Assembly (NCBI GenBank): GCA_945902805.1
Contig: CAMDMZ010000004.1
Coordinates: forward strand, 91,154 to 155,153
Origin: Propionivibrio dicarboxylicus
Lineage (GTDB): Bacteria > Pseudomonadota > Gammaproteobacteria > Burkholderiales > Rhodocyclaceae
Length of the DNA stretch: 64,000 bases
Reading direction: 5' to 3'
Below are positions 18,915 through 28,150 of this stretch, piece by piece. Each line of letters starts with the position of its first letter. Position 1 is the stretch's first letter. The notes below the pieces were generated by a model. It was not told where the DNA came from, ran no database searches, and saw only the letters and a list, made by a program, of their open reading frames with translations. A program made the position numbers and the translations under genes.

Positions 18915-20012
18915 ATGCAGGACTCAACACGCTACGAAGAACTGAAACGGACTCTCCACGCCACCCCTAAGACCTGGTTGATAACCGGAGTCGCCGGCTT
19001 TATCGGTAGTAATCTGCTCGAGACATTACTAACGCTCAATCAGCGTGTCGTCGGTCTTGATAATTTTGCTACGGGCCATCGCCACAATCTTGCCGCCGCC
19101 GTTGACGATGCTAGCCAGTCAGATGGCTGGACGGGTCGTCCGCGCTCCGAACTTGAGTCCTTGTTTCACTTCATCGAAGGTGACATCCGAGATCTGGACA
19201 CCTGTCGCCAGGCTATGACCTGGCAGCACGGCGATACGCGCATCCCGGTTGATTACTTGCTTCACCAAGCGGCACTTGGCAGTGTTCCGCGCTCGATCGA
19301 TGACCCAATCACCACCAACCAGGCGAATATCGACGGCTATCTCAATATGTTGGTGGCTGCGCGCGATGCAAAGGTCAGCCGCTTTGTCTATGCCGCCAGC
19401 AGTTCGACCTACGGCGATCATCCCGATCTGCCAAAAATCGAAGACCGGATCGGCAATCCATTGTCGCCCTATGCCGTCACCAAGGTAGTCAATGAGTTGT
19501 ACGCCGATGTCTTTGCACGCACCTATGGATTCAGGTCGATCGGGCTGCGCTACTTCAATATCTTCGGCAAACGGCAAGATCCCAATGGCGCCTACGCCGC
19601 AGTCATCCCAAAGTGGATCGACGCCATGATCGCTAACCAGCCCGTGTATATCAATGGCGATGGCGAGACTAGCCGCGATTTTTGCTACATCGCCAATACC
19701 ATACAGGCCAATCTGCTCGCGGCCACGACTGAAAATCCCGACGCCACCAATCAGGTTTACAACGTTGCCGTAGGAGATCGCACGACGCTCAACGATCTCT
19801 GCGGATTCCTTCTCAAGCACTTGGCCGAAGCCTACCCCCATCTCAACGACTACAAGCCAATCTATCGTGAGTTTCGTGCCGGCGATGTGCGCCATTCATT
19901 AGCCGATATCGGCAAGGCGGTCCGCCTGCTTGGCTATGCACCCAGTTATCGGATCGACGCCGGATTGAAAGAGTCGATGGCCTGGTATGTCGCTCATCTT
20001 GACCCTGCCTAA
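18915..20012 (+). CDS. UDP-N-acetylglucosamine C4 epimerase (TviC/WbpP-like)
   Basis: 365 residues from ATG 18915, with a GGAAGG ribosome-binding site; the frame opens earlier at 18888 without family similarity. NAD motif [13 protein letters not shown], catalytic AASSSTYG and YAVTKVVNE (YxxxK), and the C-terminal [13 protein letters not shown] are all typical of UDP-HexNAc 4-epimerases of the WbpP/TviC group. It converts UDP-GlcNAc(A) and UDP-GalNAc(A). It acts with the dehydrogenase encoded 33 bp upstream to make the amino-uronic acid precursor. Confidence 0.88.
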   Translation: MQDSTRYEELKRTLHATPKTWLITGVAGFIGSNLLETLLTLNQRVVGLDNFATGHRHNLAAAVDDASQSDGWTGRPRSELESLFHFIEGDIRDLDTCRQAMTWQHGDTRIPVDYLLHQAALGSVPRSIDDPITTNQANIDGYLNMLVAARDAKVSRFVYAASSSTYGDHPDLPKIEDRIGNPLSPYAVTKVVNELYADVFARTYGFRSIGLRYFNIFGKRQDPNGAYAAVIPKWIDAMIANQPVYINGDGETSRDFCYIANTIQANLLAATTENPDATNQVYNVAVGDRTTLNDLCGFLLKHLAEAYPHLNDYKPIYREFRAGDVRHSLADIGKAVRLLGYAPSYRIDAGLKESMAWYVAHLDPA

Positions 20013-20023
20013 CGCGCAAGCTC

Positions 20024-21190
20024 ATGCCTCGACCAGATGATCCGCGACCGCTGGTCGTTCACGTCTTCTATCGTTTCGATGTTGGCGGTCTGGAAAACGG
20101 CGTCGTCAATCTGATCAATCATATGCCGGCCGACGCCTACCGGCATGCCATCATCGCCCTGACCGAGATCACCGATTTCCACAAGCGCATTGCACGCGAT
20201 GATGTCCAGTTCATCAGTCTGAACAAACCACCGGGGCATTTGTATCGCCTCTATCCGCGCCTATATCGCATCTTCCGCGATCTCAAGCCGGCCATCGTGC
20301 ATAGCCGTAACCTTGCCGCATTGGAAGTCACCGTGCCGGCCTGGGCCGCCGGTGTGCCCGTGCGCGTGCACGGCGAGCATGGTCGCGATGTGGGCGATCT
20401 CGATGGCTCCAATCGCAAGTACCAGTGGGTACGTCGTGCCTACAACCCCTTCGTGACCCACTTCATTGCCCTGTCGCGTGATCTCGGTAGCTATTTGATT
20501 GATCGTGTCGGTATTCCCGAGCGCAAGGTCGCGCAGATCTACAACGGGGTCGACGCCAGCCGCTTTCATCCTGGCGCTGCATTGGCAGCTATCGCGGACT
20601 GCCCATTTCAGCGTCCTGACCATTGGCTGGTCGGTACTGTTGGGCGCATGCAGACCGTCAAGGACCAAACATTGCTGGCCCGCGCTTTTATCCGTGCGCT
20701 AGAATTGGCTCCTGAACTCAAGTCGCGTCTGCGACTGGTCATGATCGGCGACGGCCCCTTGCGTGCCGAGGCGCAAGGATTGCTCGACCGCGCCGGCGTC
20801 GCCGACCTGGCCTGGCTACCAGGAGAGCGCCACGATGTCGCCGATGTCTTGCGTGGCCTCGACTGTTTTGTCCTGCCCTCGCTGGCCGAAGGCATTTCCA
20901 ACACCATACTCGAAGCCATGGCCTCGGGCTTGCCGGTGATTGCCACGCGTGTTGGAGGAAACCCGGAACTCGTCATCGAAGGAGCCACCGGTGCGCTGGT
21001 GCCTGTGGGTGATCCCGAAGCGATGGCGCAGGCAATCCTCACCTATGCTCACCAGCCCGAATACGCCCGCACCGCCGGGCAGGCTGGCCGCACTGAAATC
21101 GAACGCCGCTTTAGCATGGGTGCCATGATGGGGGCGTATCAATCGCTCTATGATCGGTTACTATCCAAAGCAAAGCACCAGAATCGATAA
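20024..21190 (+). CDS. Glycosyltransferase family 4, PEP-CTERM/EpsH1 associated (TIGR03088-like)
   Basis: 388 residues. The N-terminus (VVHVFYRFDVGGLENGVVNL) has the Gly-rich donor loop of this group, and the donor-binding EGISNTILEAMASGLPVIAT sits in the second Rossmann domain. It is a cytoplasmic GT4 retaining transferase acting on the lipid-linked unit. It lies between the C4 epimerase (11 bp) and the second amidotransferase (8 bp), so it is part of the same operon. Confidence 0.87.
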   Translation: MPRPDDPRPLVVHVFYRFDVGGLENGVVNLINHMPADAYRHAIIALTEITDFHKRIARDDVQFISLNKPPGHLYRLYPRLYRIFRDLKPAIVHSRNLAALEVTVPAWAAGVPVRVHGEHGRDVGDLDGSNRKYQWVRRAYNPFVTHFIALSRDLGSYLIDRVGIPERKVAQIYNGVDASRFHPGAALAAIADCPFQRPDHWLVGTVGRMQTVKDQTLLARAFIRALELAPELKSRLRLVMIGDGPLRAEAQGLLDRAGVADLAWLPGERHDVADVLRGLDCFVLPSLAEGISNTILEAMASGLPVIATRVGGNPELVIEGATGALVPVGDPEAMAQAILTYAHQPEYARTAGQAGRTEIERRFSMGAMMGAYQSLYDRLLSKAKHQNR

Positions 21191-21198
21191 CCAAGACT

Positions 21199-23103
21199 AT
21201 GTGCGGCATTACCGGCATTTTTGATACCCGAGGCAAGCGCGATATTGATCGCGCCGTGCTGCATCGGATGAACGAAACCCAGTTCCATCGTGGTCCGGAT
21301 GAGGGTGGGTTGCACATTGAGCCGGGGGTTGGTCTCGGCCATCGGCGGCTGTCCATCATCGATCTCTCTACCGGCCAGCAACCGCTCTACAACGAAGACA
21401 ACACGGTCTGCGTCGTCTTCAACGGCGAGATCTACAACTACCAGGAGCTGATTCCCGAGCTGCAGACGCTGGGACATGTGTTCCATACCCGCAGCGATAC
21501 CGAAGTGATTGTTCACGCCTGGGAGGCATGGGGCGACGCCTGTGTCGAGCGTTTCCGTGGCATGTTCGCTTTCGCCCTGTGGGATCGAAACCGCGAAACC
21601 CTGTTTCTCGCCCGCGACCGGTTGGGTGTGAAGCCGCTGTTTTACGCCCTGCTTGATGACGGAACTTTTCTCTTTGGCTCGGAACTGAAATCGATTCTGG
21701 CCCATGGCGGACTCAAGCGCGACATCGACCCGCTGGCCGTCGAAGAATACTTTGCCCTCGGTTACGTCGCTGAACCCCGTAGTATTTTCCGCCAGGCCAA
21801 AAAGCTGCCGCCCGCCTGTACCCTAAAAGTCGGTCGTGGCGGGACGGCGCTGCAGGCACTCCAGCCGCGCGAATACTGGGATGTACGCTTCACCCTTGAT
21901 GCCCGCATCGATCCCGCCGAAGCCTGCCACGAACTCGAGCGGCGGCTGACCGAATCCATCCGCCTGCGCATGATTTCCGAGGTGCCGCTTGGCGCGTTTC
22001 TGTCCGGTGGTGTCGATTCCAGTGCCGTCGTAGCGATGATGGCCGGGCTGACCGATGCCCCCGTCAATACCTGCTCGATCTCGTTTTCAGACCCCGCGTA
22101 CGATGAGGCGGTGTTCGCGCAGAAGGTAGCCGACCGCTACCGCACACGCCACTTCGTGGATACCGTCGAAAGCGACGACTTCGATCTCATCGATACCCTG
22201 GCCAAGCTCTACGACGAGCCCTACGCCGACAGTTCCGCCATCCCCACTTACCGCGTTTGCCAACTGGCGCGAAAGCATGTGACCGTCGCACTTTCCGGCG
22301 ATGGCGGCGACGAAAGTTTCGGTGGCTATCGTCGCTATTCGCTGCATCTCATGGAAGAACAAATGCGTGCTGCCCTGCCACTGGGGCTACGCCGCCCGCT
22401 ATTTGGCACACTGGGACGGCTTTACCCCAAGGCCGACTGGGCACCCCGCGTCTTCCGGGCCAAGACGACCTTCGAAGGGCTCGCACGTACCTCGGTCGAA
22501 GCCTACTTTCACAGCATTTCGGTCATTCGCAACGTTCAACGCAACCAGATTTACAGCCCCGCTTTCAAAGCTGCACTCGGTGGTTACAACGCGCAGCAGG
22601 TCTTCGATCGCCACGCCGCCAACGCGGGTACCGACGATCCACTAGCGCTCATCCAGTACCTTGACCTGCACACCTATCTCATTGGCGACATCAACACCAA
22701 GGTCGACCGCGCCAGCATGGCACACTCGCTCGAAGTGCGCGAACCGCTGATGGATCACCCGCTGGTCGAATGGCTGGCCACGCTACCGAGTTCGTTCAAG
22801 ATGCGCGGTAGCGAAAGCAAATACCTGCTCAAGAAAGCCATGGAGCCGCATTTGCCGCACGACATCATGTATCGTCCCAAAATGGGCTTTGCTGTGCCGC
22901 TGGCACGCTGGTTCCGTGGCCCTCTGCGCCAACGTGTGCGCGACCAACTGCTCGGCGGCCCCATGCTCGAAACCGGTTGGTTCAACCATGATGCGATCCG
23001 CCAGATCGTCGACCAACACGAAACCGGCCAACGCGATCACAGCACCCCGATCTGGGTTCTACTGATGTTTGCTGCCTTCCTTCGCAAGAACGAAGCAAAC
23101 TAG
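21199..23103 (+). CDS. XrtA-system amidotransferase, second paralogue
   Basis: 634 residues beginning MCGITGIFDTRGKRD, with Cys2 as the glutaminase nucleophile. The PP-loop [14 protein letters not shown] and [16 protein letters not shown] are intact, so the protein should be active. It is colinear with the protein of 12906-14825 through most of its length. A local difference is the segment LKVGRGGTALQALQPREYW, three residues longer than its paralogue, where the DNA at 21826-21849 matches the dispersed tag with a small rearrangement. Two active paralogues in one locus may amidate two different uronic acids; that is inference. Confidence 0.9.
   Translation: MCGITGIFDTRGKRDIDRAVLHRMNETQFHRGPDEGGLHIEPGVGLGHRRLSIIDLSTGQQPLYNEDNTVCVVFNGEIYNYQELIPELQTLGHVFHTRSDTEVIVHAWEAWGDACVERFRGMFAFALWDRNRETLFLARDRLGVKPLFYALLDDGTFLFGSELKSILAHGGLKRDIDPLAVEEYFALGYVAEPRSIFRQAKKLPPACTLKVGRGGTALQALQPREYWDVRFTLDARIDPAEACHELERRLTESIRLRMISEVPLGAFLSGGVDSSAVVAMMAGLTDAPVNTCSISFSDPAYDEAVFAQKVADRYRTRHFVDTVESDDFDLIDTLAKLYDEPYADSSAIPTYRVCQLARKHVTVALSGDGGDESFGGYRRYSLHLMEEQMRAALPLGLRRPLFGTLGRLYPKADWAPRVFRAKTTFEGLARTSVEAYFHSISVIRNVQRNQIYSPAFKAALGGYNAQQVFDRHAANAGTDDPLALIQYLDLHTYLIGDINTKVDRASMAHSLEVREPLMDHPLVEWLATLPSSFKMRGSESKYLLKKAMEPHLPHDIMYRPKMGFAVPLARWFRGPLRQRVRDQLLGGPMLETGWFNHDAIRQIVDQHETGQRDHSTPIWVLLMFAAFLRKNEAN
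21826..21849 (+). repeat. Dispersed 24-bp tag, copy inside amidotransferase paralogue 2
   Basis: The copy differs from the consensus only in its middle (GGTCGTGG for GGCGCTGG) and is read in frame as KVGRGGTA. It coincides with a small insertion relative to the paralogue. Confidence 0.55.
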
Positions 23104-23133
23104 ACCCGATTTTGCTATCCAATTCTCTGCTAA

Positions 23134-24318
23134 ATGAAAATTCTCTACCACCATCGCACCGCATCCAAAGATGGACAGGCGGTGCACATCGAAGAAATGA
23201 TTTGCGCGCTACGCGAACTTGGGCATGATGTGCGTGTTGTCGGCCCAACCGGTAGCGCTTCCGGGGGGAGCATGGGTGATGACGCTACCTGGGTCCACAA
23301 ACTCAAGGCCGCCCTGCCGAAAGCCGCTTACGAACTCCTCGAACTCACCTATACCCTGCTCGCCTACCGGCGCCTTGCCGCCGCCGCGCGCGAATTTCAC
23401 CCCGATATCATTTACGAACGCTACAACCTGTTCCTTCTTGCCGGCGCAATGCTCAGGCGCAAACTCGGCATTCCGTTACTGCTCGAAGTTAACGCCCCGC
23501 TCGCCGAAGAGCGGGGTCGATTTGGCGGGCTTGGCCTCCCGTGGCTTGCTCGCTGGGCCGAGCGCCGCGCCTGGCAAAACGCGGACTTCGTCCTTCCCGT
23601 AACCAAGGTGTTAGCTGGGCACGTCCTTGCTGTCGGTGTTTCACCGCAGCGTATTTCTGTCATCCCGAACGGCATCAACCGTGCCCACTTTGCCGCTGCG
23701 CCCGCGCCCGAGGAAGCCAAGCGCACTCTCGGTCTATCCGGTGCGCTCGTTCTCGGTTTTACCGGCTTTATTCGTGACTGGCATGGCGTCGACCGCGTCA
23801 TTCGCTGGATGGCATCGGTTGATGCCCCGGCTAATGCGGTGCTTATGGTTGTGGGCGATGGACCCGTGCGCGCCGATCTTGAACGCCTTGCCGCCGAACT
23901 CAAGCTGAAGGATCGCGTACGCTTCACTGGTGTGATCGATCGCGATCGCGTACCGGAGTATGTTGCCGCCTTCGACATCGCCCTGCAACCAGCTGTTGTC
24001 GCCTACGCCTCCCCGCTCAAACTCTTCGAATACCTTGCCCTCGGCAAACCCGTCATCGCTCCGCGTCAGCCCAACATCGAAGAAATTCTCACCGATGGTG
24101 ACAATGCTCTCCTCTTCGATGCCCATCAACCGGTTGCCTTCGAACGTACGCTGACCCGCCTGTGTGCAGACTCGGCGTTGCGCACGCAACTCGCTGCCGC
24201 CGCCACATCCACCATTGATCGTCTCGATCTCACTTGGCTGGGGAATGCCAAACGGGTCACCGCACTACACAGTAGATCATGCTCGAATAGTGACCTACGG
24301 AATGATTGCCTAGAGTAG
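23134..24318 (+). CDS. Glycosyltransferase family 4, C-terminus altered at island boundary
   Basis: 394 residues. The start MKILYHHRTASKDGQAVHIE and the second-domain sequence YASPLKLFEYLALGKPVIAP are clear GT4 signatures. Residues after about 375 (HSRSCSNSDLRNDCLE) do not look like the amphipathic helix that ends most GT4 proteins. The DNA changes character here and enters the TA island 130 bp before hipA, so the original C-terminus was probably cut off and replaced by out-of-frame sequence. The catalytic core is complete, so the protein may still work. Confidence 0.8.
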   Translation: MKILYHHRTASKDGQAVHIEEMICALRELGHDVRVVGPTGSASGGSMGDDATWVHKLKAALPKAAYELLELTYTLLAYRRLAAAAREFHPDIIYERYNLFLLAGAMLRRKLGIPLLLEVNAPLAEERGRFGGLGLPWLARWAERRAWQNADFVLPVTKVLAGHVLAVGVSPQRISVIPNGINRAHFAAAPAPEEAKRTLGLSGALVLGFTGFIRDWHGVDRVIRWMASVDAPANAVLMVVGDGPVRADLERLAAELKLKDRVRFTGVIDRDRVPEYVAAFDIALQPAVVAYASPLKLFEYLALGKPVIAPRQPNIEEILTDGDNALLFDAHQPVAFERTLTRLCADSALRTQLAAAATSTIDRLDLTWLGNAKRVTALHSRSCSNSDLRNDCLE

Positions 24319-24448
24319 AAGACGGGCTTTCACCTGTCTTTCCTCCGCAAATCTGCATGCGATTCTCCGGCCTATGGCATTTCGATGATATTCATACCGA
24401 GGCGTGCGTTGAGCGCCAGCGCGTTGACTGTCGTGCAAGTGACCTTTT

Positions 24449-25741
24449 TCAAGGCAAATGCTCTTGCAAGATTTTCCCAAGATTCGGGGATGCCACCTCA
24501 TCGAGATGTCGGAAGGCCGACGCGATTGCCACAATTTCACGGCCCGCAACACCATAGCTTTCGAAGCGAACTCTCCACTCGCGTACAACACGCCAGATCC
24601 GATCGATGATTCCCAGTGCGTCCTGCCGGGTGATGCCAAACCTGGCATGACCTGACAGAGCGTTATCGAGCGTTGCTATTCGTCCCTGTTGGCCGACACT
24701 TAGGTGCAAATGGCGCTCAGTCGCCAGCATGGGGCACGGCATAACATCGTACAAGGGCGACAGCCGCCATGAACGCATATCTGCTTCCCAAAGAAATGCA
24801 TGGTTACGTAGATGATCGTCGTCGTTGGTGACAAAGATATTGAACACCATCCGGCCAAAGAGTTCGCGGCAGCCGGGCTTGATGGATTGCTCGTCCGTTC
24901 GGGCGCGAATCACATCGGCAATGTCGGCGTAGCTTTTATCGCGCGACTGCGATTCGTGGCAGCCCAGCATCGTCAGGGCACTGACCATGTGATGCCGATG
25001 CTGCACACCACCCACCAAGCTACGATCGAAGCGCTGAATCAGCATGACGGTCTTGCCGCCGATCGTCTCTGTCTTCACGGCTGGAACATCCAGGCCCGCT
25101 GCATCGGCCAACTGTAAGGTGGCAGACTCAATGGCAGGTACGTCGATCCGCTCGCCATGAGAACGGAACTTTGCTAACCAGAGCACGCCGGCATCATCCT
25201 CCACGCCAGCCTTGGGGCGCATGCCGCCTAATTGGCTACCCGCGAGAAAGATATCTTCCAACTGTGCAGGTATCGGCAAACCTTGCTCAATGCGATCCGC
25301 CGCCTCCATCAGGTATTCCAGTCGATGAATGCTGTTGCGCACCAACACAGGGGAAGCATCGAGCGAGCGACGAATATCCAGCGCACCCACACGTTGGCTT
25401 CCCGCCTCCAGCAGATAGGTCGATTCCGGCAGGCCATTCGGTGGTGCCTTCAAGCGGGATTCGATCACACGCCGACCCCAGGCATCAGGGGCGGCGTCAC
25501 GAATCCCCCCGAACAGGGTCAATCCTTCGACGGGACGAAGCTCCTTGCCGCGCACAGCGGCGCGATCCGCGATAGACAAACTGACGGGATCAATTTCAAC
25601 GGCTTGCGGACGATCAAGATAGAGCGTTCCATACCTGAAATCTGAGGTCAGCACCTCGGTGCCCGTTTCTGCCATGGTCAGCAGCCCTGCAGGAACAAAG
25701 CGATCATCCAGATGGGCAAATACGGCAAGCGTAGTGGCCAT
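24449..25741 (-). CDS. hipA: HipA-type serine/threonine kinase toxin
   Basis: 430 residues with both HipA domains. The N-terminal HipA-N region contains RYGTLYLDRPQAVEIDPVSL, the ATP-binding loop region LGGMRPKAGVED follows, and the kinase core has FNIFVTNDDDHLRNHAFLW (catalytic Asp/Asn) and LSPLYDVMPC (metal Asp). HipA kinases phosphorylate aminoacyl-tRNA synthetases and induce dormancy. The gene overlaps the hipB stop by 1 bp, the normal hipBA order with the antitoxin first. It appears full-length. Confidence 0.88.
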   Translation of the reverse strand: MATTLAVFAHLDDRFVPAGLLTMAETGTEVLTSDFRYGTLYLDRPQAVEIDPVSLSIADRAAVRGKELRPVEGLTLFGGIRDAAPDAWGRRVIESRLKAPPNGLPESTYLLEAGSQRVGALDIRRSLDASPVLVRNSIHRLEYLMEAADRIEQGLPIPAQLEDIFLAGSQLGGMRPKAGVEDDAGVLWLAKFRSHGERIDVPAIESATLQLADAAGLDVPAVKTETIGGKTVMLIQRFDRSLVGGVQHRHHMVSALTMLGCHESQSRDKSYADIADVIRARTDEQSIKPGCRELFGRMVFNIFVTNDDDHLRNHAFLWEADMRSWRLSPLYDVMPCPMLATERHLHLSVGQQGRIATLDNALSGHARFGITRQDALGIIDRIWRVVREWRVRFESYGVAGREIVAIASAFRHLDEVASPNLGKILQEHLP

Positions 25742-26082
25742 CAGAAATCCAGTTCTTTCAGTTCTGCTTGGGATAGCGTTCGTGCCCGCTTGGGCAGGCT
25801 TTCATGCTCCATCGCCAGCACGGCGGGGTCATCGGCCGTCAGGAGCGAAACCAAGGTCTTGCCCGGAGCAATCGCATCCAGATACCTCACCACCTGACCG
25901 ATGGAGACTGATGCCGAACCGTTTTCAATCAATGATGCCGTTGCCCGGGAAATGCCGGCCCGACTCGCCGCCTCGGATTGCCGTACACGACGTGCGACTC
26001 GCACCTTGCTCAACCGCGAGCCAAGCTCCATCAGTTGTGCCTTGAGTGTGGGTGGTATGGCTGAATTTTGGTCGATCTTCAT
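25741..26082 (-). CDS. hipB: HipB-type XRE antitoxin
   Basis: 113 residues. A helix-turn-helix of XRE type lies at about 25-75 (LSKVRVARRVRQSEAASRAG, then ISRATASLIENGSASVSIGQ). The C-terminal tail is charged and ends ELKELDF. It should bind HipA and repress its own operon; the inverted repeat at 26092-26126, just upstream of its start, is the probable operator. Confidence 0.85.
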   Translation of the reverse strand: MKIDQNSAIPPTLKAQLMELGSRLSKVRVARRVRQSEAASRAGISRATASLIENGSASVSIGQVVRYLDAIAPGKTLVSLLTADDPAVLAMEHESLPKRARTLSQAELKELDF

Positions 26083-26091
26083 ATTGTCGAT

Positions 26092-26126
26092 TTAATGTGA
26101 CACAAATGACTTAATGCCAACATTAA
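26092..26126. promoter_or_regulatory. Candidate HipB operator
   Basis: TTAATGT (26092-26098) and ACATTAA (26120-26126) are perfect inverted repeats separated by 21 bp, starting 10 bp upstream of hipB. A further direct half-site TTAATG lies between them (26111-26116). Position and symmetry fit autoregulation by the dimeric antitoxin. Confidence 0.45.
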
Positions 26127-26286
26127 CAGACACGCTACCAAAAATCAATCGACCTGTCCGTTATTTCATGCGCAATGAAGACATAGTCTGCTTTAAGAGG
26201 CAATGGAACCAATTATCTGATGCTTGTTATCATCGAATATTGGATTGCAGGGCCATGCATCAGCCATATTTAGCTTCGCACGATCT

Positions 26287-26372
26287 CACCTCAATCGTTA
26301 GGCAATGTGCGGTTTCAAAGCGGTGCATGGGGCAACGCTCGAGGGGCCCACGCAAAATCTAACGATTAGGTG
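26287..26372. repeat. 86-bp element with 14/15-bp imperfect terminal inverted repeats
   Basis: The left arm CACCTCAATCGTTAG (26287-26301) pairs with the right arm CTAACGATTAGGTG (26359-26372), leaving a single unpaired base in one arm. The 57-nt interior is G+C-rich. It could be a small non-autonomous element or a folded RNA/DNA site. The simple-site orientation rules against an integron attC. Confidence 0.4.
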
Positions 26373-26405
26373 GCGTTAAACCCACGATCTGAATATCGAA
26401 GCGAC

Positions 26406-26428
26406 TCTCGCCGCTTCATACGGCGAGA
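26406..26428. repeat. Perfect 8-bp hairpin
   Basis: TCTCGCCG and CGGCGAGA flank the 7-nt loop CTTCATA. There is no T-run on either side, so it is not a classic terminator. It lies downstream of the ThiF-like gene. Confidence 0.4.
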
Positions 26429-26547
26429 AATCCAGCGTTATATAACTTCGCGCCGATGGTTGATGTCAGCCAAAATGCTATCGGTCCCCGGGGAATTGAG
26501 GGCGCCGGGCGACGGTAATCGTGGTCTGGCCGTTGTTGGTTAGTCGA

Positions 26548-27378
26548 TCAGCCCAATAGATTCACCAACTTGGTGACATTATTTCTGAAACTATGGATCA
26601 CCATATGGGGAGCCGTCGGGATGCTTCGGCCGTCGAGTACATCATGCATCATCGTGACGGCCAGCGCCGCGATGGTGAAACTACCGACGGCAACTTGCGA
26701 GGCCGGGCAGGGCTTTCCGTCTTCCATAATGGTGAGCGCCTTGGCAATCTGCTCGACCACCTGAGCGTCCAGGTGGGCGCCAATGCGCTGGATGATGGAT
26801 GCAAAAACGTTGGTGTAATGGGCGCCGCCATCGGCATCGGCGCTGGCGACATCACCAGCAACCACGTCGGCCAGCGACATACCGGAGCCGGCAGGGAAAT
26901 AAAGCACGCCGGCACCAAATCCAATCGATAGCGCGGTAAAGAGTTCAACATTGCGGTTCTTGGCGCTGGTGTGCAGACTCAGGATCGCCTCAAGATCAAG
27001 GAAGTCGACCGTATCGAAGACGATGTCCGCTTTCGCGACAATGGCGTCCGTATTGGTCGGAGTCAGGTATTCCTGTATCGCTTCCACCTGCGCTTCGGGG
27101 TTGATGCGAAGAATCTTGTCTTTCAGCCCTTCAACCTTCGACTTGCCGATATCCGCAAATTCGTAAAACTGGCGGTTCAGGTTATGCGCATCGACCACAT
27201 CACCGTCGACCAGGACAAACTTTTCGAAACCCATTCGGGCGGCACACACGGCGACGCTGCTGCCGATGCCGCATCCTGCAATCAGCAAAGTCTTTTTGCG
27301 CATGGTAGCCTGGGTCGCGGGGCTAACGTAGCCACTGTTACGCGTGACAAAGGTGTCGTAGTTGAATTGCACTGACAT
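26548..27378 (-). CDS. Orphan ThiF/MoeB/E1-like adenylyltransferase
   Basis: 276 residues. A perfect AGGAGG sits 6 bases before the ATG at 27378. The Rossmann nucleotide site is LLIAGCGIGSSVAV; the ATP-binding Asp/Asn/Arg set is in LVDGDVVDAHNLNRQF; and IVFDTVDFLDLEAIL is the conserved DxVD-type strand of E1-like enzymes. There is no CxxC zinc pair and no obvious catalytic Cys in the crossover region. No ubiquitin-like, JAB or E2-like gene is adjacent: upstream are the ccdAB wrecks and downstream is hipB. It resembles stand-alone ThiF-family proteins such as those of PRTRC clusters. Adenylation of a C-terminus or small peptide is the inferred activity; the substrate is unknown. Confidence 0.75.
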   Translation of the reverse strand: MSVQFNYDTFVTRNSGYVSPATQATMRKKTLLIAGCGIGSSVAVCAARMGFEKFVLVDGDVVDAHNLNRQFYEFADIGKSKVEGLKDKILRINPEAQVEAIQEYLTPTNTDAIVAKADIVFDTVDFLDLEAILSLHTSAKNRNVELFTALSIGFGAGVLYFPAGSGMSLADVVAGDVASADADGGAHYTNVFASIIQRIGAHLDAQVVEQIAKALTIMEDGKPCPASQVAVGSFTIAALAVTMMHDVLDGRSIPTAPHMVIHSFRNNVTKLVNLLG

Positions 27379-27497
27379 GGAGTACCTCCTGATTAGGTCA
27401 CAATACGGTTAGCGTGAACACACGCCTCGAGACAACGTGAAAGCGTGTAGTTTGGCGTTGATTTATGCGCTTGTCCAGCACCATGAGCGGGGTTTCG

Positions 27498-27827
27498 TCA
27501 GCGCCATGCGCGCGAAAATACATCATCGAGCGCCACGATGATGATGTCCCCGCGTTCAGCCAACCATCCAACAAGCTCGCCGAGTGAGGCAATCTCTACG
27601 GACGTCATTTCAAGTGGATTCAGGATCACGTCGGTGCCGGCAAACGTAAAGGTGGGATTGACGGGATTGGCCGGGAATTTGATCGACCCCTATGTCTGGG
27701 CGGTGGCGACCAAAGGGATAACAATCCTTCGGCGTCGGTCGTCACAAGTAGCGGACTGGACGATCACGACAAACGGTATCACCGCCGAATTGCGGCCGGT
27801 ATTTCGATGGACGTCGAACTGACTCAC
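27498..27827 (-). pseudogene. ccdB: ccdB-type gyrase toxin gene with internal stop
   Basis: Read from GTG 27827 on the minus strand, the frame gives a CcdB-like N-terminus (SQFDVHRNTGRNSAVIPFVV), then TAG at 27690-27692 (codon 46), and continues in the same frame with FPANPVNPTFTFAGTDVILN and a C-terminal LVGWLAERGDIIIVALDDVF to TGA at 27498. This is the whole CcdB fold (about 110 codons) interrupted only by the nonsense codon. The toxin should be non-functional unless the stop is read through. Its GTG overlaps the ccdA stop (GTGA). Confidence 0.8.
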
Positions 27828-28077
27828 AGCGTCGAATGTTCGTCGGCGAACGAACCATGACGTTCTTCAAACTGGTTCCAGGTTTCTGATACCAAGGCGT
27901 ATAGCGCGCGCGTTTCCTGGCGCACGACCATCTCTCGCGCAACGAACTCGGCGAGGAGCGTATCTACCGTCGCAGATAAATTGTTGGTGACTGTCGTGCT
28001 TGTTCAACATTACGTTCATTCAGCGTGAGATGGACGGGGCGCTTCAGCGCTGAAGAACTATAAGAAACTGTTTTCAC
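27824..28077 (-). pseudogene. ccdA: ccdA-type antitoxin gene with frameshift
   Basis: GTG 28077 is preceded by GGAGG. The first frame gives VKTVSYSSSALKRPVHLTLN and ERNVEQARQ, the ribbon-helix-helix start of CcdA. It then loses frame near 27990; the remainder is readable one frame over as TNNLSATVDTLLAEFVARE followed by WNQFEERHGSFADEH and TGA at 27824. The 254-bp length (not a multiple of three) agrees with a single indel. Both halves of this TA pair are therefore broken. Confidence 0.78.
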
Positions 28078-28150
28078 GGCGCACCTCCGGTGCGGATCAT
28101 TTGTGCATGGTCTCGGCTATGCAAAATTCGCCAATGATCTGATGTGGGCG

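Larger units (their letters stand above)
26127..26547. other. Gene-free stretch between hipB and the ThiF-like gene
   Basis: No convincing coding region is seen in these 420 bp. An 82-codon frame at 26114-26362 has no recognisable features and no good ribosome-binding site. Two inverted repeats are present and listed separately (26287-26372 and 26406-26428). Confidence 0.5.

Noticed and set aside
26114..26362. 82-codon open frame on the plus strand
   Set aside because: No ribosome-binding site and no recognisable features; it overlaps the inverted-repeat element.
26287..26381. Integron attC-like site (GTTAGGC, ATCTAAC, GTTAAAC motifs)
   Set aside because: The simple sites are in the reverse order (GTTRRRY before RYYYAAC) on both strands, and no integrase or cassette array is present, so it is listed only as an inverted repeat.
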